Shown here piece by piece: positions 1 through 10,300 of a stretch of 64,000 nucleotides of DNA. The notes below the pieces were generated by a model. That model searched no databases. It saw only the letters and a list, made by a program, of their open reading frames with translations, and was not told where the DNA came from. This DNA is from an uncultured Bacteroidaceae bacterium (GTDB taxonomy: Bacteria; Bacteroidota; Bacteroidia; Bacteroidales; Bacteroidaceae): positions 1 to 64,000 of the forward strand of contig CALULY010000007.1 in NCBI GenBank assembly GCA_944321635.1, in the 5' to 3' direction. Each line of letters begins with the position of its first letter. Position 1 is the first letter of the stretch. Position numbers and translations under genes: made by a program.

Positions 1-480
1 GTTTTTGACCGTCTGTGTGGCGTAGGTCAACGACGATGCCTTGCGCTCGATGCCCATCGCCGTCACGACGACCTCGCTGAGCACCTCGGTGTCCTCATGC
101 AGGACGACATCGTAGGTGTTGCTCGACGTGAGTTTGACCTCCACGGTCTTGTAGCCGATGTATGAGATCTCAAGCACGCCTGAGGCCGGCACCTGCAACA
201 TGAAGTCACCGTCCAGACCCGTGATAGTGCCGGTCGCCGTGCCTTTGAGCACGACGTTGACACCAATCAAAGGCTCACCGCTCTTGTCCTTGACAACGCC
301 TGTGACTGTCCTTTCGTTCTGCTGCTGCACAGCAAACTCGGTCGCCCCGGATGCGGTATCGGCCGAAGCCTGCACCGAGAATGCCGGGCTGCCCAAAAGC
401 ATCGCGGCGAATAGCAGGCTGCTGCCCCTCCCCCGGAAAAGACCTTTCAGGCAATTGATTTTGATTGGATTCATATTCAT
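1..480 (-). CDS. SusC/RagA-like TonB-dependent receptor, N-terminal part (runs off left edge)
   Basis: The leftward frame opens at the ATG ending at 480 (a second ATG sits at 474) and stays open to the window edge, so only about 160 residues are visible. A hydrophobic signal segment is followed by a carboxypeptidase-regulatory-like beta-sandwich (ERTVTGVVKDKSGEPLIGVNVV) and the SusC junction motif SEVVVTAMGI, which leads into the plug domain. This family forms the outer-membrane TonB-dependent channel of a SusCD importer; a SusD partner would be expected beyond the edge. A promoter lies 53 to 84 bases upstream of the start. Substrate cannot be read from this part. Confidence 0.9.
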   Translation of the reverse strand, partial: MNMNPIKINCLKGLFRGRGSSLLFAAMLLGSPAFSVQASADTASGATEFAVQQQNERTVTGVVKDKSGEPLIGVNVVLKGTATGTITGLDGDFMLQVPASGVLEISYIGYKTVEVKLTSSNTYDVVLHEDTEVLSEVVVTAMGIERKASSLTYATQTVKN

Positions 481-532
481 ATATCTATATCTCAACTATT
501 AATTGTCATGACACAACTCTGGTAATTGCGTG

Positions 533-564
533 CAAACCTAATAAGTTTTATCACTTTTAACAAA
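533..564 (-). promoter_or_regulatory. Bacteroidales promoter for the left-edge SusC gene
   Basis: On the minus strand a TTTG (-33) at 561-564 is separated by 20 bases from TAGGTTTG (-7) at 533-540. This matches the Bacteroidota sigma-ABfr consensus TTTG-N19/20-TAnnTTTG and predicts a leader of roughly 45 bases. Confidence 0.75.
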
Positions 565-828
565 CAATTCAAATTTTAAAATTATTTATTAACCATGACA
601 CCCCAGTTTCCCGCGCAAGAAATGAGTAACTGCAACAAATATAAGTCTATTTGATTAACGTTAAGAATGATTTACTCTCACCGTAATCAAATTTTTACAA
701 ATTAATGCAGTTTGTTTACACTTGCAACATTCCACAAAGCTAAACAGCAAGCGGCAACCTGCGCAAATCATGCGATCGGGAACTCCACTCGCCACGGAAG
801 ATAAATGCGAACAACGCAAACGAAAAAA

Positions 829-916
829 GCATTGTATGATTTGGGCGGGAACATTGTATGCTACGACCAAAAACATAGAATGCAAATGGCATAAACACCG
901 TATGCAAACAGCCAGA
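829..916 (+). repeat. 22-base-period degenerate tandem array, four units (family A)
   Basis: Units start at 829, 851, 873 and 895, exactly 22 bases apart. Each has the form aCATnnnATG (last unit CAC-CGT-ATG), followed by a variable A- and GGC-rich tail. The array lies between the T9SS-like protein gene with its terminator and the left-edge SusC promoter. The rest of 565-1000 has no supportable gene. Confidence 0.8.
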
Positions 917-999
917 ACACAGCACGACGCGCCACGCTCCCATGAGGGACTGGCTGACATGGCCCCGCAAGGCACTGGAGAGCCAGCACGGACACAAAC

Positions 1000-1032
1000 A
1001 AAAAAAGCGGGTGTCCCATGCAGGACACCCGC
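1000..1032 (-). terminator. Intrinsic terminator of the five-gene SusCD operon
   Basis: A perfect 10-base-pair stem (GCGGGTGTCC / GGACACCCGC, 1007-1016 and 1023-1032) with a 6-base loop is followed on the minus strand by a run of T. It lies about 30 bases past the last gene of the operon. Confidence 0.85.
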
Positions 1033-1064
1033 CATGAAGAAAAAACTATTTTCGGGCTTTTTGC

Positions 1065-2870
1065 TTACTTCACAAACTTGACAGTAGCAGCATCAGCACC
1101 TCTGAAGACGACTACATAAACACCGTCAGCAAGGCCAGAGACAGATGCCTCGTAGTTGCCACCTTCCGGCAACTGGTAGCTTGCCACCTTGACACCGGCA
1201 ACGTTGTAGACATCAGCCACGCCGTAGCCTACTGCGTATGTCAGGTTGAGCTGGTCGCCGGAGACGTAGGCGTTGTTGACACTCTCCTCAGCTGAGTCGA
1301 GACCTACGCTTGGGACATCCTCGGGATTGACCTCACCCTGGAGGACGTTGAAGCCGAACTTAAGACCGGTCCGTGTAACAATGTAGACAGTGCCTACACG
1401 ACCAGCTTCGCCTTGCGGAAGAGGCTGAGCTGAGAACCAGACACCATAGCCCGGACCATCCGATGAACTCCAAACCGTGCCAGCAATCGGCTGCGTTGCC
1501 TCAATCGTCAACCATTCAGGCAACTCAAACTCATAATTGTCATCCAAGCCAAGGTCAGACTCAAACGGCATAGATGTGTAGACAAGGTTATAGTCTACTT
1601 CCATTGGTTCACCAGTGGTAGATTCTGCTTCAACAGAGACCGTACCACCGTCTACAGGGGCAGTCATCTCTGGCAAGGCCCACATAGCTCCGGGGAGGTC
1701 AGCTGTAAGGCTGATAAGAGCGTTCATTTGAGGATAAGTTGCACCATCTTCGCTAAACGGGTAAATATAATTGCTTGCCCCTTTAACCGCATGGTACAGA
1801 TAACCGTCGGTGCGGAGACTAGCGCCAGTGGGTGCTATTGGCAAACAGAGGTTGAGATCCGCACTGTCAAAGCCTGACACAACTATGGCAAAATAGGTGC
1901 CGCTCGGGATTACGACAGGTGAAAGGACTTCGGAACCCCATTGGTCTTCTTGCGTGAAAGAAAATTCGAGGATGCCATTCCAGCCATCATCAAAAACCAA
2001 GTCTTCTGCCCCGACCGATGTCATTGCAATGGGGGTGAGATTGGTGAGTTGGTAGTTCTCAAGATCACAGGTGCAAAGGGCTATGTGCAACTTCGAGGCA
2101 TTCAAGAAACACTCCTGATTTGGGTCATTGAATTTCTGAATAACGGCGATATTTCCACCATAGACAACCATAGGAGACACCGTGCGGCTGAACACTTGGG
2201 CAATTTTCTCAACCCCATATCCTGGCGCGAAAGAGACATTTCCCGAGGCAACAGTATAACCTGTGTAATATGAAGCATCAGCTGTCCAAGTGGCTGGGTC
2301 AAACATTGAAAGTGTATTCTCGTGGTTGAAAAGATTAGAGAAGATAGCTCCTTGTGTTGTAGTGTAAGGAGAGTTGCCACGGTCAAACGTCAATGACGAA
2401 CCATCGTTGGCAGTGCCTACCAATAGGGGGAAATAAGTGGAACCAAGAATAGAGTACTTAGCTTGGTTGCCTTCCATCTCCAATGCTTCTCCTTGAGCTC
2501 CGCTCTCGGTTTTCTCATACCAAGCAGCGGTGATTGTGGTCGATTCGTCCTGCGTCCAGTGATAAGAACGGAAATAACTTGCACCGCCCATAGTCCCAAG
2601 GGCGACTGAGGCCGCCACAGACTTGAATTCATTAGTCAAACCAGTATGATAGGCACCATCACCTATATCACTGATGATGTTGAATTGCGCCATCGGGGCT
2701 TTAGCCTGATTGCTGGCTTTAGGCGAATAGGAGGAATTAACACGCTGGTTGACCTTCCTGTACGAAACATCAACTGCATCAGTACGCAATGGGGACTGCA
2801 TTTGAGGCACTTGAGCCACCATTGCAAGGCTCGAAAGAGCCAACACGGTTGGGATAAAAAGTCTTTTCAT
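1065..2870 (-). CDS. Secreted protein with T9SS-like C-terminal sorting domain
   Basis: 601 residues starting with a signal peptide (MKRLFIPTVLALSSLAMVAQ). The long middle has no family I recognise; residues around 400-500 resemble a BACON-like beta domain. The last 80 residues have the pattern of a Por/T9SS type A sorting domain: VADVYNVAGVKVASYQLPEGG, then LADGVYVVVF and a terminal VKFVK. The protein is therefore probably exported by the type IX system and kept at the cell surface or released. It is the last gene of the SusC-SusD-metallohydrolase-DUF4302 cluster, so a substrate-capture role is a reasonable inference. No catalytic motif is visible. Confidence 0.75.
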   Translation of the reverse strand: MKRLFIPTVLALSSLAMVAQVPQMQSPLRTDAVDVSYRKVNQRVNSSYSPKASNQAKAPMAQFNIISDIGDGAYHTGLTNEFKSVAASVALGTMGGASYFRSYHWTQDESTTITAAWYEKTESGAQGEALEMEGNQAKYSILGSTYFPLLVGTANDGSSLTFDRGNSPYTTTQGAIFSNLFNHENTLSMFDPATWTADASYYTGYTVASGNVSFAPGYGVEKIAQVFSRTVSPMVVYGGNIAVIQKFNDPNQECFLNASKLHIALCTCDLENYQLTNLTPIAMTSVGAEDLVFDDGWNGILEFSFTQEDQWGSEVLSPVVIPSGTYFAIVVSGFDSADLNLCLPIAPTGASLRTDGYLYHAVKGASNYIYPFSEDGATYPQMNALISLTADLPGAMWALPEMTAPVDGGTVSVEAESTTGEPMEVDYNLVYTSMPFESDLGLDDNYEFELPEWLTIEATQPIAGTVWSSSDGPGYGVWFSAQPLPQGEAGRVGTVYIVTRTGLKFGFNVLQGEVNPEDVPSVGLDSAEESVNNAYVSGDQLNLTYAVGYGVADVYNVAGVKVASYQLPEGGNYEASVSGLADGVYVVVFRGADAATVKFVK

Positions 2871-2895
2871 AATCTATTGGTTTAAAAAATAATCA

Positions 2896-4272
2896 TCAAT
2901 TGTAACGCACTACAAACGAAATCTCCTCATCTGCAACATTGACCATCCTCAAAGTAGAAAGGCTGAATGGTTGCGCTGTCTCAAAGCGATAGGTCTGGTT
3001 CTGGAAGTAGTTGACAAACTCACCCATTGCGCCATTAGTGTGCTCGGAGATGTTTTCCATGTTAACCTGCCTGTCGCCAAGCTGGTAAGAGACGGTAGAC
3101 GTGGCAGGATCAAAAGTCTTTACCAATGTCTGATAATTCCTACTATAGCTTAGTCCATTGCCTGCGAGCCCAAGCACGTCACCATATCGAGCCAGGATTG
3201 CCAGCGTGGGTGTGACATTCCTGTGCGCTTCACCCCAAGCTGTTGCAAATATGCGATCGAAGACTTCTTTTGGCTTTGCCCCCATGCCATCATATTGAAT
3301 CTCCCAATTGTGGGCTGAATTACCCGAAGTTTCAGCAACATTGACAAGCTTGAAGAACCAATATGGATCACATGTCTCAATAGTTGCTATGACATTGCCA
3401 TCAGCATCGCGAGACTCCATGCGCATCCCGTCAGCAGAATAATAGAAGTCCTGGCCTGCATTGACACCCTCTTCCTCGAAATCGGTGATGAAGCGCAAGC
3501 CGTCACTGAAGATGACAAACTTCCAATCGCGAGCTGCGGTCAAAGTCCCATTGTCGCTCTCAGCATCTACCACTTGGAATATGCTTGAAGCTCCATTGTA
3601 GAGATGAAAACTTGCATCACCCGCCACAAGTCGGATGGGTGCCGGGTTGCTGGTGAACAACGTGTTCTTCACATTGTTGAGGTCCGTGAAATACTGCTGC
3701 CAGTCAACATCGGCATCCAAACGGCGCAACACTGAGTAGGTGCCGCGTTTCTTGCCCTTGAGCATCACCACATCACTGTTAGAGTGGTCAACAACGTTGA
3801 ACTCATAGTCGCCCATCATGCCTTGACCTCTCTTGTAAGGATAATCCTTGTCCATAGGACCTTTCTCACCCCGATAGTCCGGGTCGGAGAAAATGTGGAA
3901 AATCGAGTTGTAACTATCAAATGACAGAACGGTGCTGTTGTCAATCTTGACTTCGAATGGGGATTTCTCCGACAGTTTGTACTGATTCTTGGTCACGTCC
4001 GAGTAAGAAGCGAACTGCGCGACCCCACCCGCACCGCTACGCTCAAACTTCACAAGGAGCGTATAGCACGGGATGTCCGCTTCCTCATTCAGGAAATAGA
4101 GCATTTCCCAACCATTTTCCGACGAGCACAGCAAATCCAACACGGATTGGGCATCAGCCTCAAGCCTCTCGATTGCTGAGTCCGCAAAAAGGTCTTCCTC
4201 CTCGGGGCTGCATGACTGCATGAACAACAAAGGCAGGGCAGCCAATGGCAAAAGATATTTTAGTTTCTTCAT
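2896..4272 (-). CDS. DUF4302-family lipoprotein
   Basis: 458 residues. Residues 1-21 form a lipoprotein signal ending in MQSC, with Cys21 as the predicted lipidated residue, so the protein is probably anchored in the outer membrane. The segment after it (SAIERLEADAQSVLDLLCSSENGWEM) fits DUF4302, a family found in Bacteroidales beside SusC/SusD and zinc-metallohydrolase lipoproteins. Its biochemical role is not established. It sits 23 bases downstream of the metallohydrolase gene and 25 bases upstream of the T9SS-like protein, so all are likely cotranscribed. Confidence 0.75.
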   Translation of the reverse strand: MKKLKYLLPLAALPLLFMQSCSPEEEDLFADSAIERLEADAQSVLDLLCSSENGWEMLYFLNEEADIPCYTLLVKFERSGAGGVAQFASYSDVTKNQYKLSEKSPFEVKIDNSTVLSFDSYNSIFHIFSDPDYRGEKGPMDKDYPYKRGQGMMGDYEFNVVDHSNSDVVMLKGKKRGTYSVLRRLDADVDWQQYFTDLNNVKNTLFTSNPAPIRLVAGDASFHLYNGASSIFQVVDAESDNGTLTAARDWKFVIFSDGLRFITDFEEEGVNAGQDFYYSADGMRMESRDADGNVIATIETCDPYWFFKLVNVAETSGNSAHNWEIQYDGMGAKPKEVFDRIFATAWGEAHRNVTPTLAILARYGDVLGLAGNGLSYSRNYQTLVKTFDPATSTVSYQLGDRQVNMENISEHTNGAMGEFVNYFQNQTYRFETAQPFSLSTLRMVNVADEEISFVVRYN

Positions 4273-4295
4273 TTTCTAAATAAATGTATGATTAC

Positions 4296-5552
4296 TTACT
4301 GCACTTGCAAACTCTCGAAACGCGTGACCTGATAACGCAGGGAGTCCATCACCGTCTGCGCCGGGTCTGAGACCGTCGGGGAAAGGAGTTTGTTCTCATA
4401 TACTATTTCTCCATTTTCCTTGATTTCATCAACGACAGGCTGGCCGGAAGCATCGGTGACATACATCCTGCTGAGGACTGCTTGACGAAGTTCGTCCATG
4501 TCTATGCCGAAATAGTCAAGCATGTACTCACGGCACATCTCGAGTTTCTGCTCAATGATAGCACGCCCGTCAATTGCATCACTGTCGATGTAAATCAGGT
4601 TGCCCTCTTCGTCACGAATTGGAGTTCCGTCTTCGTCACGGTTAACAGTGTAACGTAGTATCTTATAGACAGATGGATTGCCCATTGCATCATCTGTTGT
4701 CTCTACTGTGGTGATGTAGGTGCCATCAAGAAGAGCTTGGTTGATGTCTGTCGCATCAATGTCTACCTCCTCATAACCGCGCGTTGCATCTACCAAATAC
4801 TGTTCCCACTGCTCGGCAGTGACAATGATGTAGTTGGCAACCAACTCCACGAAATCTTCGTTGTAGTCCTTACTTGCGTAGGCAGTTATAAAGCCAGAAG
4901 TGCGCGCTGCAATATCTTGCTTCTCCTGCCAGTTCATCGGGTCGTAAGAACCTGAAGATATGTCTTTGAATTCGTCAGAGAAAGCGATGTTCTGGTTCAA
5001 GATGTGATTGAACTCATGGTGCATCGTGCGGAAGAAAAGATTGTTCAATTCCGCCATATTGGTTTCATCAAGCTCGTTGACTGCATAGAGGGTAATCTTG
5101 ACTCCACCCTCGGCAAGACCGCGATCCTCCGTGCCAGAAGATTCATTGATGGCAGGAGAGCCCACCAACATTATCATCTTCGGGCCATAACGTTTCATAA
5201 AGAACTTATCAGCCACCTCACTCGTGGAGTTTGCTATGATTGTCTCGTAGACATCGTACCACAGATACTTTGTCAGGACAGCCATATCCAGAGCTTTGTC
5301 ATAGCTCGCAGGGGAAAGGTTGTAGTTCATGTCCACCTCAGTATCCTCCAGACGGTAAGTGAACTTCATGTTATACGGGTTCAGATAGTTCTCCACCAGG
5401 AATGTATCCAGTGGGAACGTTGCAGATGAGCGGTCAAGCACATCGCTTACCTCCGGGAATATCGTGTCGCCAAACTCATCATCCGAGCAGGAAGTGAAAA
5501 CGGCAAACGACGACATTGCCAGCATCAAGGCATATATAATATTCTTCTTCAT
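4296..5552 (-). CDS. Substrate import-associated zinc metallohydrolase lipoprotein
   Basis: 418 residues. A lipoprotein signal ends at Cys22 (VFTSC). An HExxH zinc motif (HHEFNHILNQ, His179, Glu180, His183) marks a gluzincin-like metallopeptidase. The family is defined by its co-occurrence with SusC/SusD pairs, exactly as here, with the SusD gene 12 bases upstream. Acidic repeats near residues 290-320 (RDEDGTPIRDEEGN) could bind metal or simply be surface loops. The enzyme probably acts on a peptide-containing substrate at the cell surface; that is inferred from the motif and context. Confidence 0.85.
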   Translation of the reverse strand: MKKNIIYALMLAMSSFAVFTSCSDDEFGDTIFPEVSDVLDRSSATFPLDTFLVENYLNPYNMKFTYRLEDTEVDMNYNLSPASYDKALDMAVLTKYLWYDVYETIIANSTSEVADKFFMKRYGPKMIMLVGSPAINESSGTEDRGLAEGGVKITLYAVNELDETNMAELNNLFFRTMHHEFNHILNQNIAFSDEFKDISSGSYDPMNWQEKQDIAARTSGFITAYASKDYNEDFVELVANYIIVTAEQWEQYLVDATRGYEEVDIDATDINQALLDGTYITTVETTDDAMGNPSVYKILRYTVNRDEDGTPIRDEEGNLIYIDSDAIDGRAIIEQKLEMCREYMLDYFGIDMDELRQAVLSRMYVTDASGQPVVDEIKENGEIVYENKLLSPTVSDPAQTVMDSLRYQVTRFESLQVQ

Positions 5553-5564
5553 AATCTACACAGG

Positions 5565-7322
5565 TTATTCGTTAGTTCCATCTTTATCCACCTCAAAGAC
5601 TACCAAGTCACCCGGCTGGGCGACCATCATTGATGACTCGCCATCGGAGGTCTCGTATTTGCGTGAAGGCTCAAGACCCATGCTTATTGCTTCACTTGGC
5701 ACCTCAAGAGCACGGCGTGTGTCGTTCCAGTCAAGGAACTCTACCCTGTCTGGCTTCATGACACCTGTTTTCTTGCCTATCTCGTGCGAGTAGGGTATGC
5801 CGAGACGCTTCAAGTCGAAGAAACGCATTCCCGTGTGAATGGTCTCAAGGCGACGGAAGTGCATGAGACAGTTCATGTATGCCTCCATGTCCCCTTGATA
5901 AATCTCGTATCCCGGAATCATCTGCGGGACATTGGAATAATCAAGAAGTTTATGCGCGGAATACTGGTTCTCCGGGTTGTAAAAAGCGAGAATGACTTCG
6001 TTGGTCAACTCTTTAAAGTAAGCTGAGTTATCAACAGGGGTGCGCTGCATATTGTCATCCCATGCTTTCATATCCGCCAATGCAGAGGCGAAGTCCAACT
6101 TCATAAGGTAAGCCTCAGCCCTCTCAAGGAGGAGCAAATCAGTAGTGAACTCCATGCGCACAATCACTGCATAGCCAATCTGCGATATTTTGTCTGTTAT
6201 CTGGAACTTCTCACCCAGCTTCAAGCTCATCAGACCGTAGTCTTGCTTGCCGTTGACATACAATCCAGTTGCCATAAAGGTAGGATGGATGCTCAAAGAC
6301 CAAGTTGGACCAGAGCCGTTGATAGAACCAGCCGCAGCCTCATGGTTCAACGCGAAACGGCAAGTGCTCAAGAAATAACGCATTGCACCAGAATAGGTAG
6401 GAATCAGCAGCAAGTTTGCAGGGCTCTCATTACTTATCCACACATTGATGGCATCGTCCATATAGTTCTTGTCCTTGAACTCGGTATAATCCCTCAACTT
6501 GCCCTCAACAGCACCCGGGGTGTCGCCAAGGACTTTATTCGCATACTTGATGACAGAATCATACTCGTGCTTGAAGAGGTAGAACCTTGCAGCAAAAGCA
6601 TAGGCCGCATTGCGGTTGAAGTGGTATTTCGGAACGGTATAGTAACTGTCTGTCACCCGCTTCAGACCTTCTTGCAGGTCCTTCTCAATGTTCTGGTACG
6701 TCTCAGTAACTGTGCCGCGCTCATAGTGCTGGAGCAAATCCTTCTCCGGCACGGTCACGTATGGGACACCGACATCAGCCATGCTCAATTCGTCGCTCCT
6801 GTAAGCCTGAGAGAACATATTGACAAGGATGAAATGGTGGTATGCCCTCGACAGATACGCCTCAGCACGGCAGGCCTCGGCCTTTGCCTTGTCTGAAGTT
6901 GAAAGTGTCTGCTCTGCCTCTATGCGGTCAAGATTCTCAAGCGCATGGTTTACCGTGGCAATGGCGTTGTAACAACCCAGCCAGACATTTGACGGTGAAT
7001 CGTTTCCACTATTGGCTTCAACTTCCTCGAAACAGAAAAGCCGCTCGCTCATCCTGTCGAATGGTGTCAGGTCATAATAGACCGTGTCGCCTGTCATGTT
7101 TGACTCATGCGGGGCATTGTTGTCTACCACGTTGTCACTGCTGAACTCAGCAGCCAATCCATAGTTGAACTGCGTGTAGGCTGTGGCCAACAGCTGACGG
7201 ACGGACTCGACATCGTTTATCTCAGTCCTCGTGTCAGGGGCAGTGTCAAGGAAGTCGCTGCAAGAGACAGTCAAGAGCGAAACTCCAGCCAACAACCCTA
7301 ATGTATATTTGGTCATTTTCAT
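5565..7322 (-). CDS. RagB/SusD-family nutrient-binding lipoprotein
   Basis: 585 residues with a lipoprotein signal (Cys21, LLTVSCSDF) followed by the typical SusD opening FLDTAPDTRTEINDVESVRQ. The helical TPR-like scaffold (HALENLDRIEAEQT, AEACRAEAYLSRAYHHF) and the C-terminal FDLKRLGIPY segment match SusD. It acts as the lid and binding partner of the SusC channel encoded 21 bases upstream. The length is normal for the family. The substrate is unknown; the absence of any glycoside hydrolase in the cluster argues against a polysaccharide locus and for a peptide-type ligand. Confidence 0.92.
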   Translation of the reverse strand: MKMTKYTLGLLAGVSLLTVSCSDFLDTAPDTRTEINDVESVRQLLATAYTQFNYGLAAEFSSDNVVDNNAPHESNMTGDTVYYDLTPFDRMSERLFCFEEVEANSGNDSPSNVWLGCYNAIATVNHALENLDRIEAEQTLSTSDKAKAEACRAEAYLSRAYHHFILVNMFSQAYRSDELSMADVGVPYVTVPEKDLLQHYERGTVTETYQNIEKDLQEGLKRVTDSYYTVPKYHFNRNAAYAFAARFYLFKHEYDSVIKYANKVLGDTPGAVEGKLRDYTEFKDKNYMDDAINVWISNESPANLLLIPTYSGAMRYFLSTCRFALNHEAAAGSINGSGPTWSLSIHPTFMATGLYVNGKQDYGLMSLKLGEKFQITDKISQIGYAVIVRMEFTTDLLLLERAEAYLMKLDFASALADMKAWDDNMQRTPVDNSAYFKELTNEVILAFYNPENQYSAHKLLDYSNVPQMIPGYEIYQGDMEAYMNCLMHFRRLETIHTGMRFFDLKRLGIPYSHEIGKKTGVMKPDRVEFLDWNDTRRALEVPSEAISMGLEPSRKYETSDGESSMMVAQPGDLVVFEVDKDGTNE

Positions 7323-7343
7323 TTCGTGATGATATTATATTGG

Positions 7344-10300
7344 TTAGATACCTAATCTTATAGTAAACGTAAACTGCTTAGGCATAGGCGTTGCCACACC
7401 ACCGGCATTGACGAATTCCGGATCTTGCCCGTTCAACTTCTTGTCCGAATAGATGAGGAATAGGTTTGTGCCTGAGAACTTCAATGATGCATTGGAAAGT
7501 CCAATCTTCCTAACAAACTTACCTGGGAGCATATAAGTCAACGAAATCTCCTTCATCCTTATGAAACCGCCATCGGCGACACGCTCGGTAGAATAATTGT
7601 ACGCATTGTATGCATAGCTCAGATATGGATCATTGTCTGCCTGACGCGTACTTGCAATAACCGGGATAGTCGTCGTAGCCTCATCACCCGGCACAGCCCA
7701 ACGGTTCTTGAACTCCTTTGGTGATGCCGTCATGTCAGAATAGCCTGCCGCAAAGACAGGATCAAGACGTATCTTATTACCAAAAGAATATGTGATAAAG
7801 ACATTGAGCCTCCAGTTCTTGTAATCGAAGATGTTACCAAAGCTACCTGTTATAGTCGGGTCAGTCGGACCTTCGTAGACGAGATACTTGTCTACATCAT
7901 TGTACTGTTGGAACTCGAAATTTGAAATGGTTGGCTCACCCGATTGGTTTATGAATGTCGGGAGTCCCTCATCATTCAGCCCGGTGAATTGTATTGAGTA
8001 CAATGAACGCACAGGCTTGCCCAACATTGCATATCCCGTTCCGGAAATCAAATCCATCACAGATGAGCGCGAGTCAAGCTCCGTGATCTCCGTCTTTGAC
8101 TTGGAGAATGTCAAGTCAGTCGTCCAAGTGAAGTCCTTGGTCTGCACATTGCGCGTCGAGAGGGTGAACTCCACACCACTGGACTTCATCGAAGCGACGT
8201 TACCAAGTTTTGACAGGACACCGCCGGCTCCTTCAGTGTTGATGTAACCGATGAGGTCATAGTTGTCACGCCAGTAAGCATCAAACACCAAGTTCAAACG
8301 GTTGTCAAAGAAACCGAGGTCTGCACCGATGTTAAACTCCTTCTTCTTCTCGTACGTCAAAGATGAGTTTTGGATGTCGTAGAGGATAATACCCGTCTCG
8401 TACAAATCACGATCTGGACGCCATATCTGCTGTGAGTAGTAGATAGGCAATGCATTTGACACGCTCGCAGGGCCACGGTCAGCAGTCAACGAATAGGAAG
8501 CGCGCAAAGTCAAGTGCGACATCCAGTGATTGATGCGGTTGAAGAAGTTTTCCTCATGACCGTTCCATGCAAAGGCCACGTTGTAAGTAGGCAACCAACG
8601 CGATGAACGTGAACGTCCCAACTGATTTGAACCTTCGTAGCGTCCAGTCAAGTTGAACGTATATTTGCCCTTGTACGAATAGTTTGCAGATGCAAAATAT
8701 GCCAAGCTGCGATCATATCCCCATGAGTTGCCATAGTAGTCACGGCCCTCATCCTTCATCTGGAGGAAAAGGTTCGGATCCATGGACGGGATGTTGCCGT
8801 TCTCATAGAGGAAGCCATAACCCTCGAAGAACACTTGGTTCTTGTCCGTGGAGTTGACTTCCATACCTGCAAAGATGTTGAAGATATGTTTCTCGTCATC
8901 TGTAACCTTGTTGTACTGCACAGTTCCACGGAAGTCCAATTGCTCGACAGAATAATCGTTGCGGTAGTATATACCTCCCTCTTTCATCACAGAGACCGGA
9001 CGCTCACCCGGTTTGTCCGGATCTTGATAAAGGTACGGGTTGCTGTACATGATGTTAGGATCATCCACACCGGCACGGTAAGCCATGGCCTGATTAGAAT
9101 TGTCCTTCACAAAATGCTCATTGACCGAACTTTGCACGCGGTAGGACACCAACGCGTTGAACTCAAGACCAAGTATAGGTTTCCAGTTCAACTCAGCTTG
9201 GAAACGCAAGTCCTTGATGTCGAGGTTGATGTAATTGTTCTCCAACTCATTGAAGATGTTGAAAGGCGCATAGTTCCTCGAGAACATCATGTTGGGGTCG
9301 AGAGTCCTCGAAGTGTTCAGGGCATAGCTATAAGGATTTATGTCAAAACTACGCGTAACGGCACCCGAAACCGGGTCGATGCTCTGATTCAACGTACCAG
9401 GAGCTTCTTGCTTACGGTAAGAGCCACTGGTCAACAAGTTCAAAGTCACCCACTTGGAGACGCTGAACGATGCGTTCATGTTGGCAGTGTAACGGTTGAC
9501 TTTGCTTCTGTCAGTCCATCCCGGATCATGAAGGGCAGACAACGAAGCATAAAGACGTGCCTTGTCCGTACCGCCTGAAATGCTGACAGCATGATTCTGC
9601 ATAAGAGAATTTTTGAAAAGCAGGTCAAACCAGTCAGTGTTCCTCATCTCGGCCTGGCGCAGGTAGTTGTTCATCGCCGCCTCGGAGTTCTTGACAATGT
9701 AGTTCCCATTTTCATCAAACTCTGTCATCGACGAGTAGAGACGACCGTAAACACCTGATGTCGAGGCATTAATCAAAGACGTAAAGTTCAACCATCCCTT
9801 TGCTTGCATCTCCTTGTATATACCCATCTGCTCTTGGGAGTTGGAGATGTTGAAGTTGCGGTAGTTGGGTTTCATGCGGGTCGTGAATTCGCCCGTGTAG
9901 TTGATGGTGCTGACACCGGCCTTGCCTCGCTTGGTCGTGATGACGACAACGCCCGCCATCGCGCGCGCACCATATATAGAGGTGGCCGAACCATCCTTCA
10001 AGATCTGGAAGCTCTCGATGTCATCGGCATTAAGACCGGCAACAGCTGACGAAATCAATGTTGTAGCATCACCTGACGAGAGGTCATCTGCCGAGATGTC
10101 AACGGCATCCTCAAGCACGACACCGTCAACGACCCACAGCGGGGTCGAGTTGCCGTAGATGGACGTAGCACCACGCACACGTATCTTAGGAGCTGTACCG
10201 AATGTACCAGACACATTTTGCACCGAGACGCCAGCAGCACGGCCTTCAAGGGCACGGCTGACATCGGCAATACCGTCCAACTTTGCCTTGTCGGCATCAA

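Noticed and set aside
829-916. The 22-base arrays as CRISPR
   Set aside because: There are no identical repeats of 25 to 40 bases, no unique spacers and no cas genes. Unit sequence varies continuously.
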